Shown here: piece by piece, positions 50,397 to 59,796 of the stretch
Position numbering within the stretch: the stretch's first letter is position 1
Layout: each line of letters opens with the position of its first letter
Source of the DNA: DYRB01 sp963802205
Lineage (GTDB): Bacteria; Pseudomonadota; Gammaproteobacteria; Chromatiales; Chromatiaceae
Length of the DNA: 64,000 nucleotides
Reading direction: 5' to 3'
Assembly (NCBI GenBank): GCA_963802205.1
Contig: CAWDHW010000032.1
Coordinates: 186,001 to 250,000, forward strand
The notes under the pieces: generated by a model
The model's input: the letters and a program-made list of their open reading frames with translations, nothing else
The model's database searches: none
What the model was told of the DNA's origin: nothing
Translations under genes and position numbers: made by a program

Positions 50397-52172
50397 ATGA
50401 AGCAACAGGTCAAGGCCCTCCTCGCCGCCGCGCTGGCGCGGCTCGCTGACGCCGGCGTGCTCCCTTCCGACGCGACCGTCCAGGCCGCTGCCAAGGATCC
50501 TCAAGTCGAGCGCACGCGGGATCAAAGCCACGGGGATTTCTCCAGCAACGTCGCCATGGTTCTGGCCAAGCTGGCCCGAAGCAGGCCGCGGGAGTTAGCC
50601 GAGCGCATCGTCGCCGAGTTGCCCGCCTCGCCGATCCTGGCGCGTGCCGAGGTCGCCGGGCCCGGCTTCATCAATTTCCGCCTCGCCCCTGGGGCCTACC
50701 TTAGCCTGGTCCCGCAGATTCTGACCGCAGGTCACGCCTATGGGCGCAGCCAGGTGGGGGTCGGTCGGCGGGTCCAGGTGGAGTTCGTCTCCGCCAATCC
50801 CACCGGGCCCCTGCATGTGGGTCATGGGCGCGGGGCGGCCTACGGGGCCGTGGTGGCCGATCTCCTGGCCGCGGTGGGCTTCGAGGTCCATCGCGAGTAC
50901 TACGTCAATGACGCGGGTCGCCAGATGGACATCCTGGCCGCCTCGGTGTGGCTGCGTTATCTGGAACTGGCGGGGGAGGTGCTCGACTTCCCCAGCAATG
51001 GCTACAAGGGCGATTACGTCTGGGACATCGCGGCCACACTGCACCGGGAGCACGGCGACGCCTACCGCTGCCCGGCGGAGGAGGTCTTCCGAGGTATCTC
51101 CCTGGATGCACCCGCCGGGGGTGACAAGGAGACCCACATCGACGGCGTCATTGCCGCCGCCAAGCGCCTGCTCGGCGATAACCGCTACCGCTACGTCTTC
51201 GAGCTGGGGCTCAACACCATCCTCGATGATATCCGCGATGACCTGGCCTTGTTCGGTACGACCTACGAGCAGTGGTTCTCGGAGCGTTCCCTGACGGAGG
51301 GTGGGGCGGTGAATCGCGCCCTGGACCGCCTGCGCCACAGCGGCTACGCCTACGAGAAGGACGGTGCCCTGTGGTTCCGTTCGACCGGGTTCGGCGACGA
51401 GAAGGACCGCGTCTTGGTGCGCGAGAATGGCCAATCGACGTATTTCGCTTCGGATGTTGCCTACCACATGGACAAGTTCGATCGTGGCTTCGACCGCATC
51501 ATCGACATTTGGGGGGCGGATCACCACGGCTATGTGCCGCGGGTCAAGGCGGCCCTCCAGGCCTTGGGGGAGGACCCCGACCGGCTCGACGTTCTGCTGG
51601 TGCAGTTCGCCATCCTCTACCGGGGCGGCGAGAAGGCGCAGATGTCCACCCGGTCCGGGGAGTTCGTCACGCTCCGCGAGCTGCGCAAGGAGGTCGGGTG
51701 CGACGCCGCACGGTTCTTCTACGTTTTGCGTCGTTGCGAGCAGCACATGGACTTCGACCTGGATCTGGCGAAGTCTCAGTCCGCCGACAATCCGGTCTAC
51801 TATGTGCAGTATGCCCATGCCCGGGTGTGCAGCGTCTTGCGCCAGGCGGCGGACAAGGGGATAGCGCTGGACCCCAGCCCTGGCGACACCCACCTTGATC
51901 GGCTGACCGAAGGCCACGAGCGGGCCCTGTTACAGGAGCTGGCCCGTTACCCGGACGTGGTCGAGAGCGCCGCCCTGAGCGAGGAGCCGCACCAGGTCGC
52001 GAACTACCTGCGCGATTTGGCCAACGGCCTGCACACCTACTACAACGCCCACCAGTTTCTGGTCCCCGATGCCGCCCTGCGCGATGCTCGCATCAAGCTG
52101 ATCCTGGCGGTGCGGGTGGTCTTGCAGAACGGGCTGGGACTCCTGGGGGTCTCGGCCCCGGAGACCATGTGA
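50397..52172 (+). CDS. argS: Arginyl-tRNA synthetase
   Basis: Class I synthetase, 591 residues. The ATG at 50397 begins 'KQQVKALLAAALARL', the family N-terminal additional domain. The HIGH motif is 'NPTGPLHVGHGRGA', the KMSKS equivalent 'AQMSTRSGEFVTL', and the anticodon-binding C-terminus 'HTYYNAHQFLVPD' with 'LILAVRVVLQNGLGLLGVSA' ends the protein. A longer in-frame TTG start is rejected. It is followed directly by the SPOR gene. Confidence 0.97.
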   Translation: MKQQVKALLAAALARLADAGVLPSDATVQAAAKDPQVERTRDQSHGDFSSNVAMVLAKLARSRPRELAERIVAELPASPILARAEVAGPGFINFRLAPGAYLSLVPQILTAGHAYGRSQVGVGRRVQVEFVSANPTGPLHVGHGRGAAYGAVVADLLAAVGFEVHREYYVNDAGRQMDILAASVWLRYLELAGEVLDFPSNGYKGDYVWDIAATLHREHGDAYRCPAEEVFRGISLDAPAGGDKETHIDGVIAAAKRLLGDNRYRYVFELGLNTILDDIRDDLALFGTTYEQWFSERSLTEGGAVNRALDRLRHSGYAYEKDGALWFRSTGFGDEKDRVLVRENGQSTYFASDVAYHMDKFDRGFDRIIDIWGADHHGYVPRVKAALQALGEDPDRLDVLLVQFAILYRGGEKAQMSTRSGEFVTLRELRKEVGCDAARFFYVLRRCEQHMDFDLDLAKSQSADNPVYYVQYAHARVCSVLRQAADKGIALDPSPGDTHLDRLTEGHERALLQELARYPDVVESAALSEEPHQVANYLRDLANGLHTYYNAHQFLVPDAALRDARIKLILAVRVVLQNGLGLLGVSAPETM

Positions 52173-52173
52173 T

Positions 52174-52842
52174 ATGACCGTCGATTACAAACCCCGTCCG
52201 CCCAGCCCCAAACCTCGGCGCCGTGGTGGGGGTTCCTGCGGCTTCTGGTTCGTCTTTGGGGCCGTCCTGGGCGGCTTCGGTGTGGGCCTTTTCCTGATGC
52301 TGCGCACACCCATCCAGGCCCCTCCCGAGGCGGTCGCAGCCGCCGCTGCCGCCAAGGGGGAGAAGGCGGAGGCATCAAGGAACGCGGTGCCGACGCGCTT
52401 CTCGTTCCACGACATACTCCCGGAACTGGAGGTGGTCGTCTCCGACAACGAGCTGAACAAGCCTGATCCGAAGCAGCCGGAGGACAAGAAGGTCGAGGCG
52501 GCCAAGAAGCCGGAGGACAAGAAGACCGAGGTGGCCAAGAAGCCCGAGGACAAGAAGGCGGACGCTGCCAAGACCGAGCCACCCAAACCCGCGGCGGATG
52601 CAGCGACCGGCTCTTACATGCTCCAGGTCGCCTCACTGCGCACCGCCGCCGACGCCGACCGGCTCAAGGCTCAGCTCGCCATGCAGGGGATTCAGGTCAA
52701 GGTGCAGACCGTGACAGTGAACGGCAAAGACACCTATCACCGTCTCCAGGCCGGGCCATTTCAGGGTAAGCAGGCGGTCAACGATGCCCGCAGTCAGCTC
52801 AAGACCAAGGGGATGGACGCGCTGCCAATCAAGCTGAAGTAG
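52174..52842 (+). CDS. SPOR-domain cell-division protein (FtsN-like)
   Basis: One N-terminal membrane helix ('CGFWFVFGAVLGGFGVGLFL') after a basic leader, then a Lys/Glu/Pro linker with three 'KKPEDKK' repeats, then a SPOR domain at the end ('YMLQVASLRTAADADRLKAQ', 'YHRLQAGPFQGKQAVNDARS'). SPOR domains bind denuded glycan at the septum. 222 residues. The argS-SPOR order matches pseudomonads, where the gene is called FtsN-like. It starts two bases after the argS stop and is very likely cotranscribed. Confidence 0.9.
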   Translation: MTVDYKPRPPSPKPRRRGGGSCGFWFVFGAVLGGFGVGLFLMLRTPIQAPPEAVAAAAAAKGEKAEASRNAVPTRFSFHDILPELEVVVSDNELNKPDPKQPEDKKVEAAKKPEDKKTEVAKKPEDKKADAAKTEPPKPAADAATGSYMLQVASLRTAADADRLKAQLAMQGIQVKVQTVTVNGKDTYHRLQAGPFQGKQAVNDARSQLKTKGMDALPIKLK

Positions 52843-52912
52843 GGGGAAGGGGATAGCGAAGAAGTGGAGCGTGAGCGGCGGCCTTCGTCTTTGCTTCTTA
52901 ACGATCCACTTG

Positions 52913-53566
52913 CTACCGGGTCCCGAACACCACGATGGTCTTGCCGGCCGCGCTAATCAGCCCCTGCTCCTCCAGATTCTTAAGTACCCGGCCGGCCATC
53001 TCCCGGGAGCATCCGACGATGCGTCCGATCTCCTGGCGGGTGACGCGGATCTGCATCCCGTCCGGGTGGGTCATGGCGTCGGGTTGTCTGCAAAGATCCA
53101 ACAGGGTCCCCGCGATGCGTCCGGCGACATCCAGGAAGGCCAGATGTCCCGCCTTGCGGCTGGTATGGCGCAGACGCACGGACAATTGGTGTCCCACCGC
53201 AAACAGAAAGCCCTTGGTGTGCTCCTTCAACTCGTTGTCCAACAACCGGTCCAGGCGCGCGTAGGTGATTTCTGCGACGCGGCACTTGATGCGGGTGCGG
53301 ATGACCACGGTGCGGGTCCTCTGGGGCATGAAAAGCCCCATCTCTCCAATGAATTCCCCTTTGTTGATGTAGGCGAGCAGTAGCTCCCGTTTGTCGTCGT
53401 CATTGATGAACGCCGCCACCGACCCCTCGACCAGGTAGTAGAGACTTGCTGCGGGCTCGCCCTGGCGGATGAAGTCCACATTCTTCTCATAGGTTTTGAT
53501 GTGGCAATACGAGAGAAATGGGCGCAGCCAAGTGGGCTCTGGCACTGGGGGCTTGATGGGTTCCAT
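52913..53566 (-). CDS. crp: Crp/Vfr-family cAMP-responsive transcription regulator
   Basis: The ATG at 53566 begins 'EPIKPPVPEPTWLRPFLSYC', 217 residues as in Vfr; an upstream in-frame start is rejected. The cAMP-binding domain has 'GSVAAFINDDDKRELLLAYI' and 'GEFIGEMGLFMPQRTRTVVI' (phosphate-binding cassette with Glu and Arg). The winged helix-turn-helix is 'VTRQEIGRIVGCSREMAGRV' near the end. A global regulator of carbon and, in pseudomonads, virulence genes. Convergent with the SPOR gene and divergent from osmC, the pseudomonad vfr-osmC layout. Confidence 0.93.
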   Translation of the reverse strand: MEPIKPPVPEPTWLRPFLSYCHIKTYEKNVDFIRQGEPAASLYYLVEGSVAAFINDDDKRELLLAYINKGEFIGEMGLFMPQRTRTVVIRTRIKCRVAEITYARLDRLLDNELKEHTKGFLFAVGHQLSVRLRHTSRKAGHLAFLDVAGRIAGTLLDLCRQPDAMTHPDGMQIRVTRQEIGRIVGCSREMAGRVLKNLEEQGLISAAGKTIVVFGTR

Positions 53567-53818
53567 GGCAATTTTTGTCGTGACGAAGAGATGCCTGATT
53601 CTAGCAGACTGCCCCACGTGCGCTGCCGCCGCCGATGGCCTGTGGTGGGCCCCGCCGTCGGACCCCTTCGATCCCCAGGGCGGCGGCCAAGCTCCTGTTA
53701 AAGGCCAACTGTGGTAGGCTCGCGAGTCAGACTCGGGTACCGGAGTCCGGGACCGGGCGGGCCTGCCCGTCGGCCCCTAAACTGGCCGGAGGCCGCCCAT
53801 AGCCGCGGAGGCGAAGCG

Positions 53819-54235
53819 ATGAAGGCGCGTGTCAAGTGGATCGAAGGGGCCGCAATGCTGGGTGAGGCCGGCAGCGGGCACGGGGTGGTGATGGACGGGC
53901 CACCGGAATTCGGCGGCCGTAATCTTGGCGTGCGTCCCATGGAGATGTTGCTCCTGGGGATGGGTGGCTGCACACAATTCGATGTGCTCTTGATCCTGCG
54001 CAAGGCCCGCCAGGAAGTCACGGACTGCGTGGTGGAGTTGGAGGCCGAGCGCGCCGAGATCGACCCCAAGGTCTTCACACGCATCCATGCCCACTTCATC
54101 CTTACCGGCAAGGCCCTTAGTGAGAAGCAGGTGGAGCGGGCCATCAAGCTTAGCGCCGAGAAGTTCTGCTCCGCCTCCATCATGCTCGGCGCTATGGCGA
54201 CCATCACCCACGACTACGAGATCCGCGATATTTGA
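53819..54235 (+). CDS. OsmC-family peroxide/redox protein
   Basis: The ATG at 53819, with GGAGGCGAAG upstream, gives 138 residues. The OsmC fold shows 'PMEMLLLGMGGCTQFDVLLI' with the first catalytic Cys and 'LSAEKFCSASIMLGAMATIT' with the second. OsmC proteins reduce organic peroxides with two Cys. It lies between crp/vfr and the DUF885 and speD genes, an order seen in pseudomonads. An upstream in-frame ATG lacks homology. Confidence 0.92.
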   Translation: MKARVKWIEGAAMLGEAGSGHGVVMDGPPEFGGRNLGVRPMEMLLLGMGGCTQFDVLLILRKARQEVTDCVVELEAERAEIDPKVFTRIHAHFILTGKALSEKQVERAIKLSAEKFCSASIMLGAMATITHDYEIRDI

Positions 54236-54283
54236 CCCGATCGCGGCCCAGGACCACGGCCGATCCACGCGCGCCCTTCGATC

Positions 54284-55930
54284 ATGACTGCGAGAATCCC
54301 GATGCCTGAGGCGGCCGCCGCTTTCGATTCCCTGGCGGCGGACTTTTTTTCGGTCTGGTTTCGTTTCCACCCGGACCTGGCTGTCGAGGCCGGCGTCACC
54401 GGTTTCAGCCGCCTGCTGCCGACCCAGGACGACGATGAGCAGGCGGCACTGGCCGCCTGGCTGGAGTCACTCATCGTCGCCCTGGAGGAGATCGACTTCG
54501 ACGCCCTGGATCCAGAGCGTCAGATCGATCTGGAGCTGATGTTCGCCGCCGCGCGGGTGGAGCACTGCGAACTGCATCAGCGCGACTGGCGCCAACGCGA
54601 TCCCCTACGATTCCTGCCCACCGGTGAGATCTATCGTCTGACCCTGGCCCCGCCCGAGGACCTGCGCGGGGTTGTGGTGGATGTCTTGAGCGGCATCCCG
54701 CAACACCTTCGCCTGGCGCAGACCCGGCTCGTCCCGGGTGCCCGCTTGGTGGCCCCGGAACTGGCGGTGGCCGCCATCGAAGAGGCCGAGAAGGGGCGTT
54801 GTTACCTGCGCGAGCTGGCCCAAAGCCCCTGGTTACGCAAGCAATGCCATGGCTGGAGCCAGATCGACAGCCTGGCCGACGAGGCTTGCATGTCCATGGT
54901 GGGGTTCGCCGAGGTCCTGCGCCAGGATGTCTGCCCCCAGGCCGCTGGGCCCCTGGGTTGTGGCCTCAAACACCTGCGTCTGTTGCTGCGCCATCGCCAT
55001 TTTATGGACTGCGACCCCATGGTCGGCTGCGGCGTGCTGGATCGTGCCCTGGCGGAGACCGAGGCCCACCTGGACGAGCTGTGTGCCACCCTCGGGATTG
55101 ATCCACAGCAGGCCCCGCAGCGTCTGGACGCCGTCGCGGTGGACGGGCGCACTCGCCTGGAGAGCTATCATGCCGAGTGCCAACGCCTCCACGAGACCCT
55201 CAAACGCACCGGCCTGGTGACCTTGCCACATGCGCCCCTGCATATCAGCGAGCGCCCGGACTGCCCGCGCCCACACCGGTTCGGTGCGGATTATGTTCCC
55301 GCATGGGACGGTGCGTGCAGCGGGACCCTGTTCCTCGCCAGCCAGGACCCTGGTGCCGAGGTCCCACCGGACGCCTTGGCGCGGGTGCGTGGGCGTTGCC
55401 TGTCGCGGACCTGGGGCGGCGCCCATCTGCTGACGTTTGCCGGCGGCGAGACGGCTCGGCGCCTGCCGCGGCGCCTGGCAGCCGGCAGTTCCTTGACCCG
55501 CGGCTGGGACCTCTACCTGCGCGAGCGCCTGGGGGCGGGGGAGGGCTATGGGGCTTCACCGGAGGAGCGCCTCCACGGCCTGCTGCATCGCCGCGCCCTG
55601 ATCTTGACCGCCCGGCTCGATTTGGACCTCCACACCGGGCAGATCCGCGAGTCGGAGCTGCGCCAGCGCCTGGCGATGGACCCGAGCGCGGATGCCTCCC
55701 GCCTGGTGAGGCTGGCGCAGGCCCCCGGGGACGCCCTGGCCGGAGTGCTGGGTTGGTGCATGATCCGCGAGGCAAGGCGTCTCATGGAGCAGTGGCAGGG
55801 CAGCGGCTTCTCCGAGCGCGCCTTCCATGATCGTCTGGTGGGCCACGGTCCCATCCCCGTGCCGCTCATCCTGCGGCACGAATTGGGTGCCGACCGCTGG
55901 GACGAGGTCCGCGGGGCCGTGCTCGGCTAA
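54284..55930 (+). CDS. DUF885-family protein with an altered metal site
   Basis: 548 residues, built like DUF885 proteins, which are all-alpha zinc peptidase relatives. The family 'PGHHLQ' and 'EGWALYAE' boxes appear here as 'RTWGGAHLLTFAGG' and 'TRGWDLYLRERLG'. One His is kept but the Glu of EGW is replaced by Arg, so peptidase activity is doubtful. The end 'FHDRLVGHGPIPVPLILR' is typical of the family. ATG 54284 is used, ATG 54302 is an alternative. Inserted between osmC and speD. Confidence 0.72.
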   Translation: MTARIPMPEAAAAFDSLAADFFSVWFRFHPDLAVEAGVTGFSRLLPTQDDDEQAALAAWLESLIVALEEIDFDALDPERQIDLELMFAAARVEHCELHQRDWRQRDPLRFLPTGEIYRLTLAPPEDLRGVVVDVLSGIPQHLRLAQTRLVPGARLVAPELAVAAIEEAEKGRCYLRELAQSPWLRKQCHGWSQIDSLADEACMSMVGFAEVLRQDVCPQAAGPLGCGLKHLRLLLRHRHFMDCDPMVGCGVLDRALAETEAHLDELCATLGIDPQQAPQRLDAVAVDGRTRLESYHAECQRLHETLKRTGLVTLPHAPLHISERPDCPRPHRFGADYVPAWDGACSGTLFLASQDPGAEVPPDALARVRGRCLSRTWGGAHLLTFAGGETARRLPRRLAAGSSLTRGWDLYLRERLGAGEGYGASPEERLHGLLHRRALILTARLDLDLHTGQIRESELRQRLAMDPSADASRLVRLAQAPGDALAGVLGWCMIREARRLMEQWQGSGFSERAFHDRLVGHGPIPVPLILRHELGADRWDEVRGAVLG

Positions 55931-55961
55931 ACCCTCTAGGTCGGCTCTCAAGGAGATCCGG

Positions 55962-56774
55962 ATGCCGGACACCCTCAAAAAACTCAGGTTGCACGGGTTC
56001 AATAACCTGACCAAGACCCTGAGCTTCAACATCTACGATATCTGCTACGCGGAGTCGGCGCAGCAGCGTGCGGCCTACATCGACTATATCGACGACGCCT
56101 ACAACGCGAAACGCCTCACCGGCATCCTCACGGATGTGGCCAACATCATCGGGGCCACCATCCTCAACATCGCCCACCAGGACTATGACCCCCAAGGAGC
56201 CTCGGTGACCATGTTGATCTCAGAGGAGGAGATCAGCGCGGGGCACATTTCCAACAAGACCTACCCCGGTCCATTGCCGGAGGCAGTGGTGGGGCACCTC
56301 GACAAGAGCCACATCACGGTACATACCTATCCGGAGTCCAATGCCAGCGGGATCAGTACCTTTCGTGCCGACATCGATGTGTCCACCTGCGGGCGCATCT
56401 CGCCCCTGCGTGCCCTCAACTACCTGATCCACAGCTTCGAGTCGGACATCGTCATCCTCGACTACCGGGTGCGCGGCTTCACCCGCGACGTGGCCGGGCG
56501 CAAGCATTTCATCGACCACAACATCAGCTCGATCCAGAATTATCTCTCCCGCGACACCAAGGAGCGCTACCAGGCGGTAGACGTAAACGTCTATCAGGAA
56601 AATACGTTCCACACCAAAATGGCCATTAAGGAGTTCCGCCTCGACGACTACCTCTTCTGCGTCGAGGAGAAGGACCTGGAGGAGCGGGAGCGGCGGCGCA
56701 TCCACAAACTGGTGCGGCGCGAAGTGGCGGAGATCTTCTACGGGCGCAACCTGGCGCGGAATCTGGAGTTCTGA
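55962..56774 (+). CDS. speD: S-adenosylmethionine decarboxylase proenzyme SpeD
   Basis: SpeD makes decarboxylated SAM for spermidine. The ATG at 55962 has AAGGAGATCC upstream; 270 residues, E. coli type. The self-cleavage site is 'GHLDKSHITVHTYPES', between Lys115 and Ser116, which becomes the pyruvoyl group. 'STCGRISPLRALNYLIHSFE' and 'DYRVRGFTRDVAGRKHFIDH' are family-specific. speE is not in the window. Its by-product methylthioadenosine links to mtnB at 30.3 kb. Confidence 0.96.
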   Translation: MPDTLKKLRLHGFNNLTKTLSFNIYDICYAESAQQRAAYIDYIDDAYNAKRLTGILTDVANIIGATILNIAHQDYDPQGASVTMLISEEEISAGHISNKTYPGPLPEAVVGHLDKSHITVHTYPESNASGISTFRADIDVSTCGRISPLRALNYLIHSFESDIVILDYRVRGFTRDVAGRKHFIDHNISSIQNYLSRDTKERYQAVDVNVYQENTFHTKMAIKEFRLDDYLFCVEEKDLEERERRRIHKLVRREVAEIFYGRNLARNLEF

Positions 56775-56950
56775 CGGCCTTTTCTTCCAAGTCCTAAGGG
56801 TATGTCTGCGTTAGGTGGTGGCAGGCGCCAACCTGCGGAATCCTGGCGATATCACTCCTTCTGCTCTTCCCTTATTGAAGGGTGAGGATAGGATCGATCG
56901 CGGGCTGGCTGGGTGCCTGGAGACCCACATGGCCGGCGCCCGCCATGGTT

Positions 56951-58330
56951 TCACCGTCCGTCCAGCAACCCGTGGATACGGCGCCGGTCCGGCTTGCCGG
57001 AGGCCAGCCGTGGCAGTGCCTCCAGGCGCAGCAGTAGGCGCGGTCGCTCTGGACTTGGCAGGAGCCCGCGGCACCAGTCCGCCAGCTCAGCCTCCGATGC
57101 CTCGCCCACATAGGCCGCGGCCAGGCGCCCGCCCCAGGTCGGGTCCGCCAGACTCACCACCACGGCCTCCCTGACCCCGGGCGCGGCCAGCAACCGCGCT
57201 GCCACAAGATCCGGATAGACCTGGACCCCGCCGATCACCAGGGCCCCATCCGCCCGGCCTAGCACACGCAACTCCCCCGTCTGTGTGCGGCAGGCCAGGT
57301 CCGCCGTGGTCAGCCAGCCATCCGCCAGACCCAGTCCCTTGGCTCGGTCCGGGTTGGCGTAGCCTGCCATCACCAGTTCACCCTTTAGCCTCAGGGGACG
57401 GGTCTGCGCAAAGCAGGCGGGGCAGTCCAGGGTTAGTCCAGGCAATGGGAACCCCACGACTCCGGTCACTGGCGGCTCCGACAGAATGCCGGAGGTGGCG
57501 ATCTGGGAGCCGGTCTCGGTCATCCCGTAGGTCAGGCGCAGGGCCCATCCCGCCGCTAGGGCGCGCCGGGCCAAGGCGTCCCCCAGCCCCTGACCGCCGA
57601 TGAGGGCCACCCGCAGGGATGCCGGGGGAGTGGCGCCTATGTCCAGCAGCCGGGAGAGCATGGGCGGGACCAGGGAGATGTGGGTGACGGGGTAATGGTG
57701 CATCGCCGCTGCCACGGCGCTCGCATCGAAGCCGGGGTGCAGCAGGACCCCAGCCCCGGCCAGGGCGCAGCGGTAGGCAATGGCCAGGCCGCCGATGTGA
57801 TGGCGCGGCAGGCAGCACAGCCAGAGGTCCCCCGGGCCCAGACCCAGGCGGGCGTTGACCTGGGCGGAGGAGGCCAGGACATTGGCCTGGGTGAGCATGA
57901 CCGCCTTCGGGTTTGCGCTGGTGCCGCTGGTGGCGATGACCAGGGCGAGGGGATCTCCTGACCAGTCGGCGGGGTTCGCGGGGCCTGGCGTCAGGCGGTT
58001 CAGGTGCCCCGGATGGCCAGGGGACCAGGCCCACTCGGCCGAGGTCAGTGCGACCAACCCATGCTTTGGCTCCGGCGCCAACCCGTGGGGCACGGGCAAC
58101 AGGGCCGCTCCAAGCCGGGCCAGGGCGTGCTGCATGACGATCAGGTCCAGGCCATGGTCCTCTGCCACCAGCACCAGCTCTCCGGGTGCCAGCCCGAGAG
58201 CCCGGAGCCGGTCCACCCGTACCGCCACGGTCTCGGCCAGGCGGGCGTGGTCCCAGGTCGCGGTGGCGGTCACTACCGCGCACCCGCTTCCAGCATGCGA
58301 GGGGGCAGCGGCGAAGGGCGCTGCGGTCAC
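56951..58330 (-). CDS. menE: o-Succinylbenzoate-CoA ligase-like AMP-forming enzyme (MenE)
   Basis: Acyl-CoA synthetase fold, 459 residues. Core motifs 'LALVIATSGTSANPKAVMLT' (A3), 'ALRLTYGMTETGSQIAT' (A5), 'LGLADGWLTTADLACRTQTG' (A7) and 'GKPDRRRIHGL' (A10 Lys). Size and the short C-terminal domain fit MenE, which activates succinylbenzoate for menaquinone. The GTG at 58330 overlaps the TGA of the upstream radical SAM gene (GTGA), so it is translationally coupled. Other men genes are not in the window, so another acyl-CoA role cannot be excluded. Confidence 0.75.
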   Translation of the reverse strand: MTAAPFAAAPSHAGSGCAVVTATATWDHARLAETVAVRVDRLRALGLAPGELVLVAEDHGLDLIVMQHALARLGAALLPVPHGLAPEPKHGLVALTSAEWAWSPGHPGHLNRLTPGPANPADWSGDPLALVIATSGTSANPKAVMLTQANVLASSAQVNARLGLGPGDLWLCCLPRHHIGGLAIAYRCALAGAGVLLHPGFDASAVAAAMHHYPVTHISLVPPMLSRLLDIGATPPASLRVALIGGQGLGDALARRALAAGWALRLTYGMTETGSQIATSGILSEPPVTGVVGFPLPGLTLDCPACFAQTRPLRLKGELVMAGYANPDRAKGLGLADGWLTTADLACRTQTGELRVLGRADGALVIGGVQVYPDLVAARLLAAPGVREAVVVSLADPTWGGRLAAAYVGEASEAELADWCRGLLPSPERPRLLLRLEALPRLASGKPDRRRIHGLLDGR

Positions 58331-59286
58331 GCCGCTGCCCCTTGTCGCACCGCCTGGTCCAGTGCCGGTGGCCCAAGCCCCGCGCCCTGGCTGGTCCCGC
58401 GGCGGTGCAGTTCGGCCTCGATGCCGTTGAGCACGATCCACTTCCTGGCGCACCAGGCCGGGGCCAGCAGGATCTCCGGCGAGGCGGTCCCGGTGAGGCG
58501 GTGATAGACCACCCGCGCCGGGGTCTGCTCCACCATGTCCGCGGCAATGGCGATATAGGCGTCCAGGGACAGGGGCTGGTAGTCCCCCCGGCGCCAGTCG
58601 TTGGCGAGCCGGGTCCCCCGCACTACATGCAGCGGGTGGAGCTTTAGCCCATCGACCCCCAGGTCCAGGACCCGGTCGAGGCTCATCAGGGCCTCGCGCC
58701 CACCCTCCCCGGGGAGTCCGACGATCAGGTGGGTACACACAGGCAGGCCGCGGGAGCGGGCCGCCCGCACTGCTTGGCGGTATTCCGCAAAGCCGTGGCC
58801 GCGGTTGACCCGCTTCAGGGTCGCGTCGAAGGCCGATTGCAGCCCCAGCTCCAGCCACACCTCATGGCCCTGGTCCCGCAGCCCCGCCAGCAGATCCAGC
58901 ACCGCGCTTGGGCAGCAGTCCGGGCGCGTCCCCACCGAAAGCCCGGCGACGTCCGGTTCGGCCAGGGCCTCGCGGTAGATGGCCTCAAGGTCGGCCAGGT
59001 CCCCATAGGTGTTGGTGTAGGCCTGGAAGTAGGCGAGGTAGCGCCGCGCCCCGGTGCGCTTCAGGATGACCCGTCGCCCCGCCTCGATCTGCTCCACCAC
59101 CGGCGGGGGCCGCCGTGCATTGGGGTTGAAGGAAGCGTTGTTGCAGAAGGTGCAGCCGCCGTGCCCTTTGGAGCCGTCGCGATTGGGACAGGACAGGCCG
59201 GCGTTGATGGCGACCTTATGCACCCGCTCGCCATAGCGGCGCTTGAGGTCGCTGCCGAAGGTGTTGACCAGGTCCGATAGGGCCAT
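58327..59286 (-). CDS. TIGR01212-family radical SAM protein (YhcC-like)
   Basis: 319 residues from ATG 59286. The cluster-binding cysteines are in 'GLSCPNRDGSKGHGGCTFCN', the long-spaced Cys-x11-Cys-x2-Cys pattern of this family. 'YFQAYTNTYGDLADLEAIYR', 'GTRPDCCPSAVLDLL' and 'HLIVGLPGEGGREALMSLD' are typical. The biochemical function of YhcC-type enzymes is not known to me. It is cotranscribed and translationally coupled with menE. Confidence 0.9.
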   Translation of the reverse strand: MALSDLVNTFGSDLKRRYGERVHKVAINAGLSCPNRDGSKGHGGCTFCNNASFNPNARRPPPVVEQIEAGRRVILKRTGARRYLAYFQAYTNTYGDLADLEAIYREALAEPDVAGLSVGTRPDCCPSAVLDLLAGLRDQGHEVWLELGLQSAFDATLKRVNRGHGFAEYRQAVRAARSRGLPVCTHLIVGLPGEGGREALMSLDRVLDLGVDGLKLHPLHVVRGTRLANDWRRGDYQPLSLDAYIAIAADMVEQTPARVVYHRLTGTASPEILLAPAWCARKWIVLNGIEAELHRRGTSQGAGLGPPALDQAVRQGAAA

Positions 59287-59592
59287 GGCCCCCCCAGGGT
59301 TAAGGGAGCCCCGTGGTGGGACTCCGGTGCGAAAGCGACACCGTGGCACGGAGCGCCTCGCGCTGTCATTGACTCGGGTCAACGGTGCCCGGTTGGCGAC
59401 CGTTGGGATTGCACACAGAGTCGGTGCATCCCCCTGTGGATAGCCTGTGATCAGGTGGGACCCAAACCCCACGCATCAGGTGCTTGCAGGGGCTGGCTGA
59501 AGTTTGGCCAGAAGCGGGCCGCTCCCTCGGCAGGGGGCGCGGCAAGACGGGGTGAAGATCCCTGAACGGCGGTCGTCGGGCCGGGCCGGTTG
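59287..59592. other. Gene-free stretch upstream of tRNA-Cys
   Basis: Apart from the palindrome at 59369 I see no supported gene or hairpin in these 306 bases. Confidence 0.4.
59369..59382. promoter_or_regulatory. FNR-like palindrome upstream of the radical SAM-menE operon
   Basis: TTGAC, four bases TCGG, then GTCAA: a perfect dyad close to the FNR/Anr box TTGAT-N4-ATCAA. It lies 83 bp upstream of the radical SAM gene start. An oxygen-sensing site would suit menaquinone synthesis, but one palindrome is weak evidence. Confidence 0.3.
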
Positions 59593-59621
59593 GTGACAAA
59601 CACTGGACGCATCTATATACT
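59593..59621 (+). promoter_or_regulatory. Promoter of the tRNA-Cys/tRNA-Leu unit
   Basis: GTGACA (59593-59598), 17 bp, TATACT (59616-59621), followed by the GC-rich discriminator TCCGCGGC just before the tRNA. Such a discriminator is typical of stable-RNA promoters under stringent control. Confidence 0.75.
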
Positions 59622-59633
59622 TCCGCGGCTTCT

Positions 59634-59707
59634 GGCTGAGTGGCAGAGTGGTCATGCAGCGGCCTGCAAAGCCGTGTACCTCGGTTCGATTCCGGGCTCA
59701 GCCTCCA
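59634..59707 (+). tRNA. tRNA-Cys (anticodon GCA)
   Basis: Acceptor arms GGCTGAG and CTCAGCC pair perfectly, the anticodon loop reads CTGCAAA, the T-arm has GGTTCGATTCC and CCA is encoded. 74 bases. Standard tRNA-Cys with discriminator T/U. Confidence 0.96.
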
Positions 59708-59796
59708 CCTTCCTCCATCCGCGGGGCCCCTGTCCTCCCCGCCGCCTTTAGAGCCCCCGCGTCCGCGGTGCCAGGCCAAGACCCCAGCCCTACGCC

